Shown here one piece after another: positions 9,801 to 17,741 of a stretch of DNA of 64,000 bases. Position 1 is the stretch's first letter. Every line of letters starts with the position of its first letter. The stretch comes from Spirochaetota bacterium. GTDB taxonomy: Bacteria; Spirochaetota; Brachyspiria; Brachyspirales; JACRPF01. The notes beneath the pieces were generated by a model, which saw nothing but the letters and a program-made list of their open reading frames with translations, made no database searches and was not told where the DNA came from. The stretch is taken from positions 62,001 through 126,000 of the forward strand of contig JACRPF010000009.1 of NCBI GenBank assembly GCA_016214035.1. The letters run 5' to 3'. A program made the translations under genes and the position numbers.

Positions 9801-9907
9801 AGCCTGAGTTCCACCTCGTCTTCTTTGATGGCGGATTCATCGACAGCGGCAGAGAGCATCGTTACGGTAACAAGCAGGGACAGGATTCGTATCAGGAATT
9901 GTTTCAT
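6890..9907 (-). CDS. Fused solute-binding protein and MalF-type permease of a sugar ABC importer
   Basis: This 1005-residue protein joins two normally separate importer parts. Residues 1-21 are a signal peptide. About 30-560 resemble an extracellular sugar-binding protein of the MalE class (KRYPKYKVRA, GGVAPDVFWL, GLGGRLPKDWDELYEFARKM). A helix at 579-601 anchors it. Residues about 625-985 are a MalF-type permease with the EAA loop at 882-906 (QYEAADIDGAGVWKKVVHIM). Extra hydrophobic helices at about 768-822 enlarge the permease. The C-terminus is a glycine/serine tail (SSGGGSSGGK). Fusing receptor to channel tethers one binding domain to each transporter. A GAGGTG site precedes the ATG. The sugar is unknown. 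Confidence 0.9.
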   Translation of the reverse strand: MKQFLIRILSLLVTVTMLSAAVDESAIKEDEVELRLKSIPSVFTSDPTWIARRKIFEAFIKRYPKYKVRAVVPLAVEAPGSEGTDFFAVIGGVAPDVFWLLTRHVADYRDQKFLIPLNDYLKQYQKEYNQPYRGIYAPSKLWKFCQDASNIYVVPTLYYNMMLGCHNPTFANAGLGGRLPKDWDELYEFARKMTYDPTKEGGKPDDPFTYGFYIDLSRRTSSGWQFLQWVWSAGGDVVLPHFEKDGKLIEVPDPPVNFRDFNIEVSDEAENHAEMEANRKKLTALGFPINYTVNDAKWRLVTDRPKAIRALNFYRKLLQQPWIRNKGHEFDITAEMIRAKKAVDPVTGDTFDLTDKAVQKRIYKGVVDAGLSSEIKQKFIGIRIITMQEGGMGNINEDPTEYTYTLLPPITKEEQTAVFIMGHFAGVNAAIAEEDKPGRRSKKAIQDAAWKYIEFSTGPEAEHIRMSVYYELGLAELVRPTLLKSAGYADVLSRIPEERLAMWDRIDRYGKGEPRCKGFTQVMTKDLRIPIDIMINDPIDMVTGQYAQDPTNVMRGIVERVNTTVLGEMPKEEIKKRSMIGWVLFVILLSGIVVAGFFIVKFAMRAEAKFKNNEGFGVGGHPGRRRIYAYLFLIPALFTIAVWAYYPLVRGTAMAFQDYKLLGGSTYVGLKNFIEVVSQGSFWRYFLQTFLYVGYSVGIGFLVPIVLAIMLTEIPKGKIIYRTVYYLPAVTTGIVTLFLWKGLLYDTSKQGIINQMILWFNTWPVPAAIAVKFIVLAAFVLIAIVCFMQVSKKENERGEKLFAGAIGGIVSALILLAIVPEFMKDGLFAFTRVFLGGFDFKEQKFLQDPNMAMLWVVIPSIWAHAGPGCLIYLAALKGIPDAQYEAADIDGAGVWKKVVHIMIPNLKALILINFVGAVVGAFHASQNVFVMTGGGPEDKTMTVGLYIWFNAFMFLEFGVSTAAAWIIGAMLIGFTFNQLRIMNKLQFRSVSVEKESSGGGSSGGK

Positions 9908-10073
9908 GGGAACACCTCAACGTGTTTCTTCTCTGGCGTGAATGTGCAACGTATCTTACTATAAGAGAAAGTCATTGTTTTGTCTTGGAATATTGCGACA
10001 CTAGGTTGGAGGAAAACGACATCTGTGGTGTACGGATTGATAATAGATTCGCCTCCGCTACTGGCTTTAGAGC

Positions 10074-10102
10074 ATTATTCTACATAAGCGGGGATTTGTC
10101 AA
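10074..10102 (-). promoter_or_regulatory. Promoter abutting repeat element 1, facing the ABC importer
   Basis: TTGACA (10102-10097), 17 bp and AATAAT (10079-10074) are seen on the minus strand. The -35 box is 12 bp from the end of the palindromic element and the start codon of the binding-protein fusion is about 160 nt downstream. The rest of the 9908-10073 leader shows no clear gene or further motif. Confidence 0.6.
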
Positions 10103-10113
10103 TCGGGGGTGCT

Positions 10114-10447
10114 GGGCGCGCGGGCCGGAGGCACGCGTTTTTAGCTCGGGGAAAACTGTATTTCCTTGCGCCACGCGCTCCTCGCTATGCGCCATCCTTG
10201 GCGCCGCTCGGTACGGCCTCCATGCCTTCACCTCAGCCGTCCCTCCATGGACGGATTCGTCGCATTCGCGGCATCGTGCCGCTAGCGATTCATTGAGGAC
10301 CAGCTAGAGATTCTATATATGTAAATATGGTGTTATTGAAGCGTGGCGCAAGGAAACACATTTTTCCCCTTCACCAATCACGCGTTGGTAAGATGAATGG
10401 TAAAGGGTAAATTCTGGTTGCTGACCTCTATCGCTCGAACGCCGTTG
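10114..10447 (+). repeat. Palindromic dispersed element, copy 1
   Basis: The element runs from a GC-rich end (GGGCGCGCGGGCCGGAGGC) to the conserved end TCGCTCGAACGCCGTTG. The inner arms at 10161-10176 and 10341-10356 are perfectly complementary over 16 bp (TTTCCTTGCGCCACGC) and the pairing continues outward with GGGGAAAA/TTTTTCCCC. A central hairpin GCGGCA-TCG-TGCCGC lies at 10268-10282. Relative to copies 2 and 3 it carries about 47 extra bases near 10182-10232. No protein-coding signal is credible. Confidence 0.8.
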
Positions 10448-10534
10448 AGTTGGAGGCGTTGGTGCTGGCCTGAGGTACGGTATCGCTAGTCGTTGGTACA
10501 TATCTATTTGTAAAGAAGCGCACAGCTGAAGGCA

Positions 10535-10800
10535 CAACGGCGTTTGAGCGTGAGGATAGCAATAACATAGGTATCTTTTACCATTATTTTTACCGCGCGA
10601 TTGGCGAAGGAGGAAATGTCTTTCGAGAAATCGGCAAATCTGTTTGAGCAACATAAGCTTGGTCGGAGAATTAGGCGTCTAATAGACAATAGTACCGAAT
10701 AGCTAAAGTATGCAATATGCGAGTTATTTGCCGATTTCGAGAAAGATATTTCCGCCGAGCAATAAAGCGCGACTACTCCCTCGCGACTCCGTCGCTCGCG
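10535..10800 (-). repeat. Palindromic dispersed element, copy 2, divergent, tail to tail with copy 1
   Basis: It begins with CAACGGCGTTTGAGCG, the conserved end in inverse orientation to copy 1. Its arms at 10612-10639 and 10726-10753 pair over 25 of 28 positions (ATTTGCCGATTTC..GAAAGA.ATTTCC), although their sequence differs from the arms of the other copies. The centre keeps GCAACA, CTTGG and GAATAGC from the copy at 22360 and has its own small nested hairpin (TTAG-GCGT-CTAA). The far end abuts the stop codon of the GGDEF-EAL gene at 10801. Between copies 1 and 2 (10448-10534) nothing else is recognised. Confidence 0.7.
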
Positions 10801-13242
10801 CTACCACTTCTCCGGCTTCGCGATATAATACCCCTGCGAATAATCGATGCCGATCTCGGTTATCTTGTCGAGCAGTTCTTTCGTTTCCACATATTCCGCC
10901 ACGGTCTTCATACCCATGACATGGCCGATGCTGTTGATCGATTCCACGATGGCCAGATACACCGGATCGTCGAACAGATATTTGATGAAATGCCCGTCAA
11001 TCTTGAGGTAATCCACCGGCAGGTTTTTCAGATAGTTGAACGATGAAAGCCCCGCGCCGAAATCGTCGAGCGCGAAACGGCAGCCCACGGTGCGCAGGTC
11101 GCGGATGAACTTAACCGCGGCGGTGACATTGCGTATGGCGGCGGTCTCGGTTATTTCGAAACACACCGCTTTGCCGTCGAGGTTGTTCTTCTCAAGCTCG
11201 GAGAAGATGAAGTCGGCGAACGTGGGATCGTTGAGCGAGAGCGCGGAGACGTTGATCGACATCATCGACTGGCTTATCGTCGCGGCAGGTTTTTCGCGGA
11301 ATGTGGAGAACGCGTTGGCGATGACCCAGCGGTCCACGGTGGGCATGATGTGGTAGCGTTCGAGCGCCGGTATGAACGAGAGCGGGAACACCATGCTCCC
11401 GTCGCGGTCTATCATCCTGAGGAGCACCTCGTATCGTTCCTCGCCGCTTCCCGACGTGGACGCGATGCGCTGGCGGTACAGTACGAAGCGGTTTTCCTCA
11501 ACCGTCTCGGTGATGCGGGCGATCCACTGCATCTCGGCGTGACGTATGGCGAACACCTTATCGTTGGCGCTGTAGACGTGGATGCGGTTGCCGCCGTTCT
11601 CTTTGGCGATGTAGCACGCCTCGTCGGCGATGGTGAAGATGGAGTCCACGCTCGCGCTGTCGCGGTCGATGGGGATGACGCCGATGCTCACGCGTATGAC
11701 GAACACATTGTGCTCGTGTTCGAAGCGCGTACGGTTGATCTCCTCGCGCAGACGGTTCGCCCGATCCGAGGCTGTGGCGATGTCGCAGTCCGCGAGCAGT
11801 ATGCAGAAGTCGTCGTCGCCGGTGCGACCGATGGCGCTCGCGTCGGGGAACTGCGCGTTGATGATGGACGTGACCGTGAGTATGAGCCGGTCACCGGCGG
11901 TATGTCCCGCGGTGTCATTGATGACTTTGAACATGTCGATGTCGAGGTAGCAGAGCGCGTGAGTTTTCCCTTCGTCGCGCGCGCTTTCGAGGAGCGATTC
12001 CATGCGATATTCCATCTCGCGCCGGTTGAGGAGTCCCGTGAACGTGTCGTGACTCGACTGATAGGTGAGTTCGCCGATCATCTTGCTCATGGTGCTGATA
12101 TCATGCAGCACGATGACGACGCCGGTTATCTCGCCGTATTCATTACGCATGGGCGTTGACGTATATTCGATGGTGTATTCGTGGCCGTGAGCGCTTACGA
12201 GTATGCCCGCCTTTGCCGGAAGTGCGCAGCCGCAGCTTAACACGTCGGACACCGGGTGACGCGCGAGCACTTCGCGCGATGCGGCATCAAGCACGTTGAC
12301 GATGGTCTCAAAATGTTTGCCGAGCGCCTCTTCCGCGGTGATGCTGATGAGCTTTTGCGCAGCGTCGTTGAACGACAGAATGACGCCGGCGGTGTCGGTA
12401 CTGATGACGCCGTCGCCGATGGATTTGAGCGTGACCAGGAGCCGTTCCTTTTCCAGGAAGAGCTGCTCTTCGTGTTTCTTGCGCGCAGTGATATCGCGGA
12501 GTATCGCCATGCCGCCGATGATGCTGTTGTGCGCGTCGAAGAGCGGGAAGTGCGAGCTTTCAAAACAGCCGATACGGCCCGTCTCCGGTATCACATAGGG
12601 CATTTCGGTTGAGGCGGTTGACCCGCCGGTGAGCGTTTTGCGGTAGGCGTTCCCCTCGCCGACATCGTCGAGAAACGGGAATACATCGAACGGCGATTTT
12701 CCGATGACTGCGGCGTTCTTCATGCCGAACATTTTCTCCATCGCGGGATTCCAGGTGGTATACCGGAGGTTCTTGTCGTAGGAAAGTATGCCGTCCTCGC
12801 TTGACGTTATGAGCGCGCGCAGGCGGTTCTCGCTTTCGCTCAAGGCCCGGCGCATCTCCTTTCGTTCGAGCGCATAGATTATCGTGCGTGACAGGAGCGG
12901 TCCGTTGACGTCGTCCTTGAGAAGATAGAATTCAGTGCCCATCTGCGCCGAGCTGTAACCGAGCGATTCATCCTCGAGTCCGGTGAGTACGATGGTGGGC
13001 ACGCGTTCGAGACACGTTTTGAACCGGTCGAGTGTTTCTTTGCCGTGCGCGTCCGGAAGCGTGAGGTCGAGGAGGATGACGTCTACTTCGTGCTGTTCCA
13101 CATAGGCGATGCCGTCGGCGAGCGTGGCAACGTTTTCAAGCGTGAAAAAAAAACTTTTAATGTCGGCGAGATATTCGCGTATCAGGTCCGCGTAGGACGG
13201 GTAGTCTTCGATAAGCAGTATACGTATAGCAGGATGGGTCAC
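10801..13242 (-). CDS. Response regulator with REC-PAS-PAS-GGDEF-EAL domains
   Basis: The 813-residue protein has a receiver domain at 1-125 with phospho-acceptor Asp59 (VDVILLDLTLPD), two PAS domains (about 135-255 and 265-385), a GGDEF domain (about 390-555) and an EAL domain (about 570-810). The GGDEF signature is degenerate (TGDDDF at 474-479). The EAL part keeps EVLLR at 605-609, FEITET and DDFGAGLSSF, so a c-di-GMP phosphodiesterase is more likely than a cyclase. It would act in the cytoplasm downstream of an unknown sensor kinase. The start is GTG with GGAG 7 bp upstream, behind a TTGACA-N17-TATCCT promoter. Confidence 0.92.
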   Translation of the reverse strand: MTHPAIRILLIEDYPSYADLIREYLADIKSFFFTLENVATLADGIAYVEQHEVDVILLDLTLPDAHGKETLDRFKTCLERVPTIVLTGLEDESLGYSSAQMGTEFYLLKDDVNGPLLSRTIIYALERKEMRRALSESENRLRALITSSEDGILSYDKNLRYTTWNPAMEKMFGMKNAAVIGKSPFDVFPFLDDVGEGNAYRKTLTGGSTASTEMPYVIPETGRIGCFESSHFPLFDAHNSIIGGMAILRDITARKKHEEQLFLEKERLLVTLKSIGDGVISTDTAGVILSFNDAAQKLISITAEEALGKHFETIVNVLDAASREVLARHPVSDVLSCGCALPAKAGILVSAHGHEYTIEYTSTPMRNEYGEITGVVIVLHDISTMSKMIGELTYQSSHDTFTGLLNRREMEYRMESLLESARDEGKTHALCYLDIDMFKVINDTAGHTAGDRLILTVTSIINAQFPDASAIGRTGDDDFCILLADCDIATASDRANRLREEINRTRFEHEHNVFVIRVSIGVIPIDRDSASVDSIFTIADEACYIAKENGGNRIHVYSANDKVFAIRHAEMQWIARITETVEENRFVLYRQRIASTSGSGEERYEVLLRMIDRDGSMVFPLSFIPALERYHIMPTVDRWVIANAFSTFREKPAATISQSMMSINVSALSLNDPTFADFIFSELEKNNLDGKAVCFEITETAAIRNVTAAVKFIRDLRTVGCRFALDDFGAGLSSFNYLKNLPVDYLKIDGHFIKYLFDDPVYLAIVESINSIGHVMGMKTVAEYVETKELLDKITEIGIDYSQGYYIAKPEKW

Positions 13243-13262
13243 GTGTGTTCTCCATTATTGTC

Positions 13263-13291
13263 AGGATAAACACAATGGAAGTATTTGTCAA
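13263..13291 (-). promoter_or_regulatory. Sigma70-like promoter of the GGDEF-EAL gene
   Basis: Minus-strand TTGACA (13291-13286), 17 bp and TATCCT (13268-13263) are seen, about 20 bp upstream of the GTG start at 13242. Confidence 0.6.
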
Positions 13292-13327
13292 GCTGAGGCC
13301 GGATTCCGCCGGTGATGGTGCCGTATG

Positions 13328-14809
13328 TCATCGTTCGTTCTTGCGGAGCGCTTTTTTATAACAGGCGATATAATGCGCCGACGCCCGCGCCCAGGAAAAA
13401 TCGGTTTTCATGCCGTTCATGACGATACGGTCCCATATCTTTTTGTCGGCGAATGCCCCGAGCGCGCGTTCGATGGCGGCGTAGAGCGCGTCGGATGAAT
13501 AATCGGCGAACACGAAACCCGTGCCGCCAGCGGGGTCGTCGCCCGCATCGCTGACAGTATCGGCGAGTCCGCCGGTCTTCCGGACCACCGGCACATTCCC
13601 GTAGCGCATGCTGTAGATCTGGTTCAAGCCGCAGGGCTCGAACAATGACGGCATGAGGAACATGTCGCTGCCCGCTTCCACCAGATGCGCGAGCGGTTCG
13701 TTGAACTCTATTTTTACGCCGATGGCGCCCGGCTTCATGCGCTGCCATGCGGTGAACGATGTTTCATATTTCATCTCACCCTGACCGAGCACGATGAGCA
13801 CGATGTTGCGCTGCAGCAGTCTTCCGATTATCGGGATGAGAAGGTCGAATCCCTTCTGCCAGGTGAGACGCCCCACGATGCCAACCACCGCGATATCGTC
13901 GCGGCAGGTGACGTTGAATATTTCGCAGAGGCGTTTGCGGGATTCAGCTTTCCCGCTCATGTCCTTGATGCTGTAGCGTGCGGGGAGATGACGGTCATGT
14001 TCCGGCGACCATGTCTCATACCGCGCGCCGTTGAGTATGCCGATGAGTTTTTTGCGGTGCGTACGGATGACGCCGCCGAGGCCGAAGCCGAATTCGTCGG
14101 TGAGTATTTCCCGGGCATACGTGGGACTCACGGTGACAACCGCGTCCGCGTTCACGATGCCGGCTTTCATGAAATTGAGCATGCCGTTGTGTTCAAGACC
14201 GCCCGCGGTGAGGAGCTCACGATCGGCGCCGAAGAGCGGGTAGTCGAGCGGCGCAAAGACGCCCTGATATGCGAGATTATGAATGGCGTAGATGTAGGCG
14301 ATGCGGTCGAACGGGCGCATGGAGGCGTAGACCTGCTTGATGAAAAAACTTACAAGCCCCGTGTGCCAGTCGCTGCAGTGCACGATATCCGGTGCGCTGT
14401 CATCGGCATCAAGGATTCGTATGAGTTCGATGACCGCTTTGGCGAAGAATACGAAACGCGCCGCGTTGTCGGGATAATCGCGCATGCCGTCGGTATAGAT
14501 GCCGGGTCTGTCGTAGTACTCGGGCGCGTCTACCGTGTATACCGGGATGCGCTCGTCGGAAGGATGGCGGCTTTCGTGTATCTGCGCTTCGTGATATGTT
14601 CCGGCGAGCATGACGCGTATCGTGTGTGAACGGATGACGGGTACCGCGTTCTCACGGAAGTATTCAGCCACTTTACGATAATGCGGCGTGACGATGCTTA
14701 CCGGAATATCGCGCTGGGCGAGTGCGAGCGGCAAAGCTTCGGACACATCGCCCAGGCCGCCGGTTTTCAGATAGGGTGCCACTTCGGCGCTGACATAGAG
14801 CACGTTCAT
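13328..14809 (-). CDS. glgA: Glycogen (starch) synthase, GT5
   Basis: This 493-residue protein starts MNVLYVSAEVAPYLKTGGLGDV, the N-terminal ADP-glucose-binding signature of bacterial glycogen synthase. It also has VVGIVGRLTWQKGFDL, LMPSLFEPCGLNQIYSMRYG and GGLADTV, typical of the GT-B C-terminal domain. It transfers glucose from ADP-glucose to the growing alpha-1,4-glucan in the cytoplasm. The start at 14809 overlaps the galT stop by four bases (ATGA), which supports it over an ATG 30 bp further upstream. It is the last gene of a receiver-galT-glgA operon. Confidence 0.95.
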   Translation of the reverse strand: MNVLYVSAEVAPYLKTGGLGDVSEALPLALAQRDIPVSIVTPHYRKVAEYFRENAVPVIRSHTIRVMLAGTYHEAQIHESRHPSDERIPVYTVDAPEYYDRPGIYTDGMRDYPDNAARFVFFAKAVIELIRILDADDSAPDIVHCSDWHTGLVSFFIKQVYASMRPFDRIAYIYAIHNLAYQGVFAPLDYPLFGADRELLTAGGLEHNGMLNFMKAGIVNADAVVTVSPTYAREILTDEFGFGLGGVIRTHRKKLIGILNGARYETWSPEHDRHLPARYSIKDMSGKAESRKRLCEIFNVTCRDDIAVVGIVGRLTWQKGFDLLIPIIGRLLQRNIVLIVLGQGEMKYETSFTAWQRMKPGAIGVKIEFNEPLAHLVEAGSDMFLMPSLFEPCGLNQIYSMRYGNVPVVRKTGGLADTVSDAGDDPAGGTGFVFADYSSDALYAAIERALGAFADKKIWDRIVMNGMKTDFSWARASAHYIACYKKALRKNER

Positions 14810-15798
14810 TGACGGACTTCTTTCAGCATCCGGGTGCATTCCTCGGGGGCGTGCGGATTGATGCAGAACCCGCTGCCGAGTTCGAATCCGGCGAGTATGC
14901 CGGTTTTCGGGGCTATCTCGATATGCCAGTGGAAATAGCGGTCGAACCCGGTGAGCGGAAAGCGGAACGGCGCGGTGTGCAGATACGCATTGAACGCAGC
15001 GTCTCCGATAACCGCCTTGTAGCGCTGAAAAATATCGTGGACGATCATGCCGAGATGATGCGCATCGTCCGCGGTGAGCGATTGGAATTCGGCGGTGTGC
15101 TGCCGGGGAAGTATCCAGATTTCATACGGCGACATGCTCGCGTAGGGCGATATCGCCACGAACCGCTCGTTCTCGGTGACGAGGCGCTCGTTGCGTTTCT
15201 TCTCCTCGTCCATGATGCGGCAGAATACACAGGTGCCGTTCGTGTCGTGGTAATCCTTGGCGCCGACGAGTTCTTCCCAGATGAGTTTGGGGACGATGGG
15301 CGTCGCGATGATCTGCGCGTGCGGATGAAGAAGCGTGGCGCCGGCGTCGGGCTTATAGTTCTTGAAATAGAGTCCGTAGCGCAGATGCTTTTTTTCAGCG
15401 AGCGCGGCAAAACGCTCCGCGGTGACCAGATAATTCCGCGCGAAATCGTCCGGTGTTGCCGTGTAATACGTGAAGTGATGGTCGCGGCTTTCGATGATTA
15501 TCTCGTGCTCGCCAACGCCGTCCATCGATTCGTAGAACGGGTCTTTCACGAAAGCCGGGTCGCGTTCGCTTTTCAGTACCGGATACTTGTTCGGTATGAC
15601 GCGGGATATCCATTCATTATTGTCGTTCAGATATTCTTTTATCGGTGCCGGTGTTTTGCTTTCGTTCTCCGGACAGAACGGGCAGAAAAAATCGCCGGCG
15701 GTGTGCGGCGTGACGGTGAACTCGCTCGGCCGCTTGAGCCGCTCGTTGGCGATGATGACCCAGTGTGATGTGACAATGTCTTTTCTCAGCTGCGGCAC
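14806..15798 (-). CDS. galT: Galactose-1-phosphate uridylyltransferase
   Basis: This 330-residue HIT-superfamily enzyme shows the FCPFCPENE zinc-binding stretch and the active-site HPHAQIIATP motif (His-Pro-His), with a second zinc site near CVFCRIMDEE. It exchanges UMP between UDP-glucose and galactose-1-phosphate in the Leloir pathway. The start is GTG, one base after the stop of the receiver-domain gene, so it depends on coupled translation. galE and galK are not in the window. Placement between a receiver protein and glgA links sugar-nucleotide supply with glycogen synthesis. Confidence 0.92.
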   Translation of the reverse strand: MPQLRKDIVTSHWVIIANERLKRPSEFTVTPHTAGDFFCPFCPENESKTPAPIKEYLNDNNEWISRVIPNKYPVLKSERDPAFVKDPFYESMDGVGEHEIIIESRDHHFTYYTATPDDFARNYLVTAERFAALAEKKHLRYGLYFKNYKPDAGATLLHPHAQIIATPIVPKLIWEELVGAKDYHDTNGTCVFCRIMDEEKKRNERLVTENERFVAISPYASMSPYEIWILPRQHTAEFQSLTADDAHHLGMIVHDIFQRYKAVIGDAAFNAYLHTAPFRFPLTGFDRYFHWHIEIAPKTGILAGFELGSGFCINPHAPEECTRMLKEVRQ

Positions 15799-15799
15799 A

Positions 15800-16156
15800 T
15801 TACTGACCTATGATCTTGTTTATTTTTTCTTTTATCTCCGACATGTCGGCCGATTTCAGCACATAGCTGTCGGCGCTCCAGACGGAGAACTCCTGCCGGT
15901 AGTTGTCGTACGCCGTGCAGATGATGATAGGGAGGTGTTTGTGTTTTTCGCGCACCTTGCCGAGGAATTCAATGCCGTCCATCTTCGGCATCTTGATGTC
16001 GAGTGTTATGAGGTCAATCTTCTGCCGGTCGAGAATCTTCAGCGCCTCATGTCCGTCATCCGTTGCGATGACACTGAACCCCGCTTCCTTGAATTCTTCT
16101 TCAAACAGCGTTCGTATGTTCTTTTCATCATCGATGACTAATATAGTCTTTTCCAT
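15800..16156 (-). CDS. Single-domain response regulator (CheY-like)
   Basis: All 118 residues form one receiver domain: acidic pair in LVIDDEKN, phospho-acceptor Asp in LITLDIKMPKMDG, Thr in IICTAY and Lys in YVLKSAD. There is no output domain, so it must act by protein-protein contact or as a phosphate relay. GGGAGG lies 5 bp before the ATG. It heads an operon with galT one base downstream and glgA after that. Its partner kinase is not in the window. Confidence 0.92.
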   Translation of the reverse strand: MEKTILVIDDEKNIRTLFEEEFKEAGFSVIATDDGHEALKILDRQKIDLITLDIKMPKMDGIEFLGKVREKHKHLPIIICTAYDNYRQEFSVWSADSYVLKSADMSEIKEKINKIIGQ

Positions 16157-16189
16157 ACTGCCTCCCGTTGCGGGATTCGAGATTAATAA

Positions 16190-16217
16190 AATATACTATA
16201 GCATGTGGAAAAGTCAA
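16190..16217 (-). promoter_or_regulatory. Sigma70-like promoter of the receiver-galT-glgA operon
   Basis: Minus-strand TTGACT (16217-16212), 16 bp and TATATT (16195-16190) are seen. The -35 box overlaps the last codons of uxaC, so the operon can be transcribed independently of uxaC. Confidence 0.55.
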
Positions 16218-17617
16218 AGCGCGATTCCGAAGTATTCCTTCGCATTATTGAATGAGATATTCTCGATCATGCGGCCGAGGAATTCCATGTCATCCGGGAG
16301 CTCGCCGTTCTCCACCTCGGTGCCGACGACGTTGCAGAGTATGCGGCGGAAATACTCATGCCGCGGATACGAGAGGAAACTCCGCGAGTCGGTGAGCATG
16401 CCGACGAAGCGCGAGAGGAGCCCGAGCTCGGAAAGTACATCGATCTGCTCCTCCATGCCTTTTTTTGTGTCGAGGAACCACCATGCGGCGCCGAACTGGA
16501 TTTTTCCGGGGACGGTGCCGTCCTGGAAATTGCCGAGCATACTGCCGAGCACCTTATTGTCCTTGCTGTTGAGATTGTAGAGTATCGTTTTCGGGAGCGT
16601 GTGGGCTGACGCAAGCGAGTCGAGGAAACGCGACAGGGGCTGCGCCACCGCCGCGTCGCCGATGGAATCGAAACCGGTGTCGGGGCCGAGCTGCTTGAAC
16701 ATCATTGTATTATTGTTGCGCATGGCGCCCATATGCAGCTGCATCACCCAGCCGAGGTCGTGGTTCATGTGGCCGAACGCGCGCATCATGCCGGTCTTGA
16801 ATTTTTCTATTTCGTCATGCGTGATATGGACGCCCGTGCGCGCCTTCGCGAATATGGATATCATCTCGTCATCATTGACCGGGAGGAACGGTACGCGTTC
16901 GATGCCGTGGTCCGAGACGCGGCAGCCGCATTCATGGAAATACGTGTGCCGTTTCTTTATCGCGTCGATGAATGTCTGGTAATCGTGTATGTTCGTGTTG
17001 GTCACCGCGGCGAGCTTGTCGGTCCATTCATTGAAGAGCTGCGGATTCTCAACCGCCATCGCCTTGTCGGGACGGAATGTGGGGAGCACTTTCACGGAGA
17101 ATTTATCGGCGGCGGCTTTTCTGTGGTGTTCGAGCGTGTCGATAGGATCGTCCGTGGTGCACACCGCTTTTACATTGCATTTTATCATAAGCGAGCGTGC
17201 GCTGAAATCCTTCCCGCTGATGGCCGTGTTGCAGGCGTCGTATATCTTTTTCGCGGTGACGGGCGAGAGCACGTCGTTGATGCCGAAGATGCGCTTGAGC
17301 TCGAGGTGCGTCCAGTGATACAGGGGATTGCGCATCGCATGCTGTATGGTGTCGGCCCAGCGTTCGAACTTTTCCCAGTCGCTCGCGTCGCCGGTGATGA
17401 ATTTCTCGGGAACGCCGTTCGACCGCATGGCGCGCCATTTGTAGTGATCGCCCCCGAGCCAGAGTTCCGTGATGCTCCGGTAGCGTTTATCGTCGGCAAC
17501 ATCTTTGGGGTTCAGGTGACAGTGAAAATCGAATATCGGCATCTGTGCCGCATGCTCGTGATACAGTCTGCGTGCGGGTTTTGATAACAGAAGAAAGTCG
17601 TCGTTCATGAATTGCAT
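16214..17617 (-). CDS. uxaC: Glucuronate (uronate) isomerase
   Basis: The 467-residue protein is the length of E. coli UxaC (470) and has its metal-binding start PIFDFHCHLNPKD, the CTTDDPID motif, and LHMGAMRNNN with DTGFDSIGD. It converts D-glucuronate to D-fructuronate or D-galacturonate to D-tagaturonate in the cytoplasm. The start at 17617 is preceded by GGAG at 7 bp. A longer frame to 17698 would cross the promoter. No other uronate-pathway gene is adjacent. Confidence 0.95.
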   Translation of the reverse strand: MQFMNDDFLLLSKPARRLYHEHAAQMPIFDFHCHLNPKDVADDKRYRSITELWLGGDHYKWRAMRSNGVPEKFITGDASDWEKFERWADTIQHAMRNPLYHWTHLELKRIFGINDVLSPVTAKKIYDACNTAISGKDFSARSLMIKCNVKAVCTTDDPIDTLEHHRKAAADKFSVKVLPTFRPDKAMAVENPQLFNEWTDKLAAVTNTNIHDYQTFIDAIKKRHTYFHECGCRVSDHGIERVPFLPVNDDEMISIFAKARTGVHITHDEIEKFKTGMMRAFGHMNHDLGWVMQLHMGAMRNNNTMMFKQLGPDTGFDSIGDAAVAQPLSRFLDSLASAHTLPKTILYNLNSKDNKVLGSMLGNFQDGTVPGKIQFGAAWWFLDTKKGMEEQIDVLSELGLLSRFVGMLTDSRSFLSYPRHEYFRRILCNVVGTEVENGELPDDMEFLGRMIENISFNNAKEYFGIAL

Positions 17618-17646
17618 GGTCTCGCTCCATATCGTTTTATAGAAAA

Positions 17647-17675
17647 AATATAACAGTATCCGCAAATAATAGCAA
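17647..17675 (-). promoter_or_regulatory. Sigma70-like promoter of uxaC
   Basis: Minus-strand TTGCTA (17675-17670), 17 bp and TATATT (17652-17647) are seen. It is divergent from the promoter at 17686. Confidence 0.5.
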
Positions 17676-17685
17676 TATTGGCCCC

Positions 17686-17714
17686 TTGACTTATACATGT
17701 TTCATTGTTATTTT
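17686..17714 (+). promoter_or_regulatory. Sigma70-like promoter of the 17742 gene
   Basis: TTGACT (17686-17691), 17 bp and TATTTT (17709-17714) are seen, followed by AGAGGA at 17725 and the start codon. Confidence 0.45.
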
Positions 17715-17741
17715 GTAGAAAATAAGAGGACAACGGTGCTT

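Noticed and set aside
10313-10654. Minus-strand frame of 113 codons
   Set aside because: It spans parts of two repeat copies, lacks a ribosome site and changes between copies without codon constraint.
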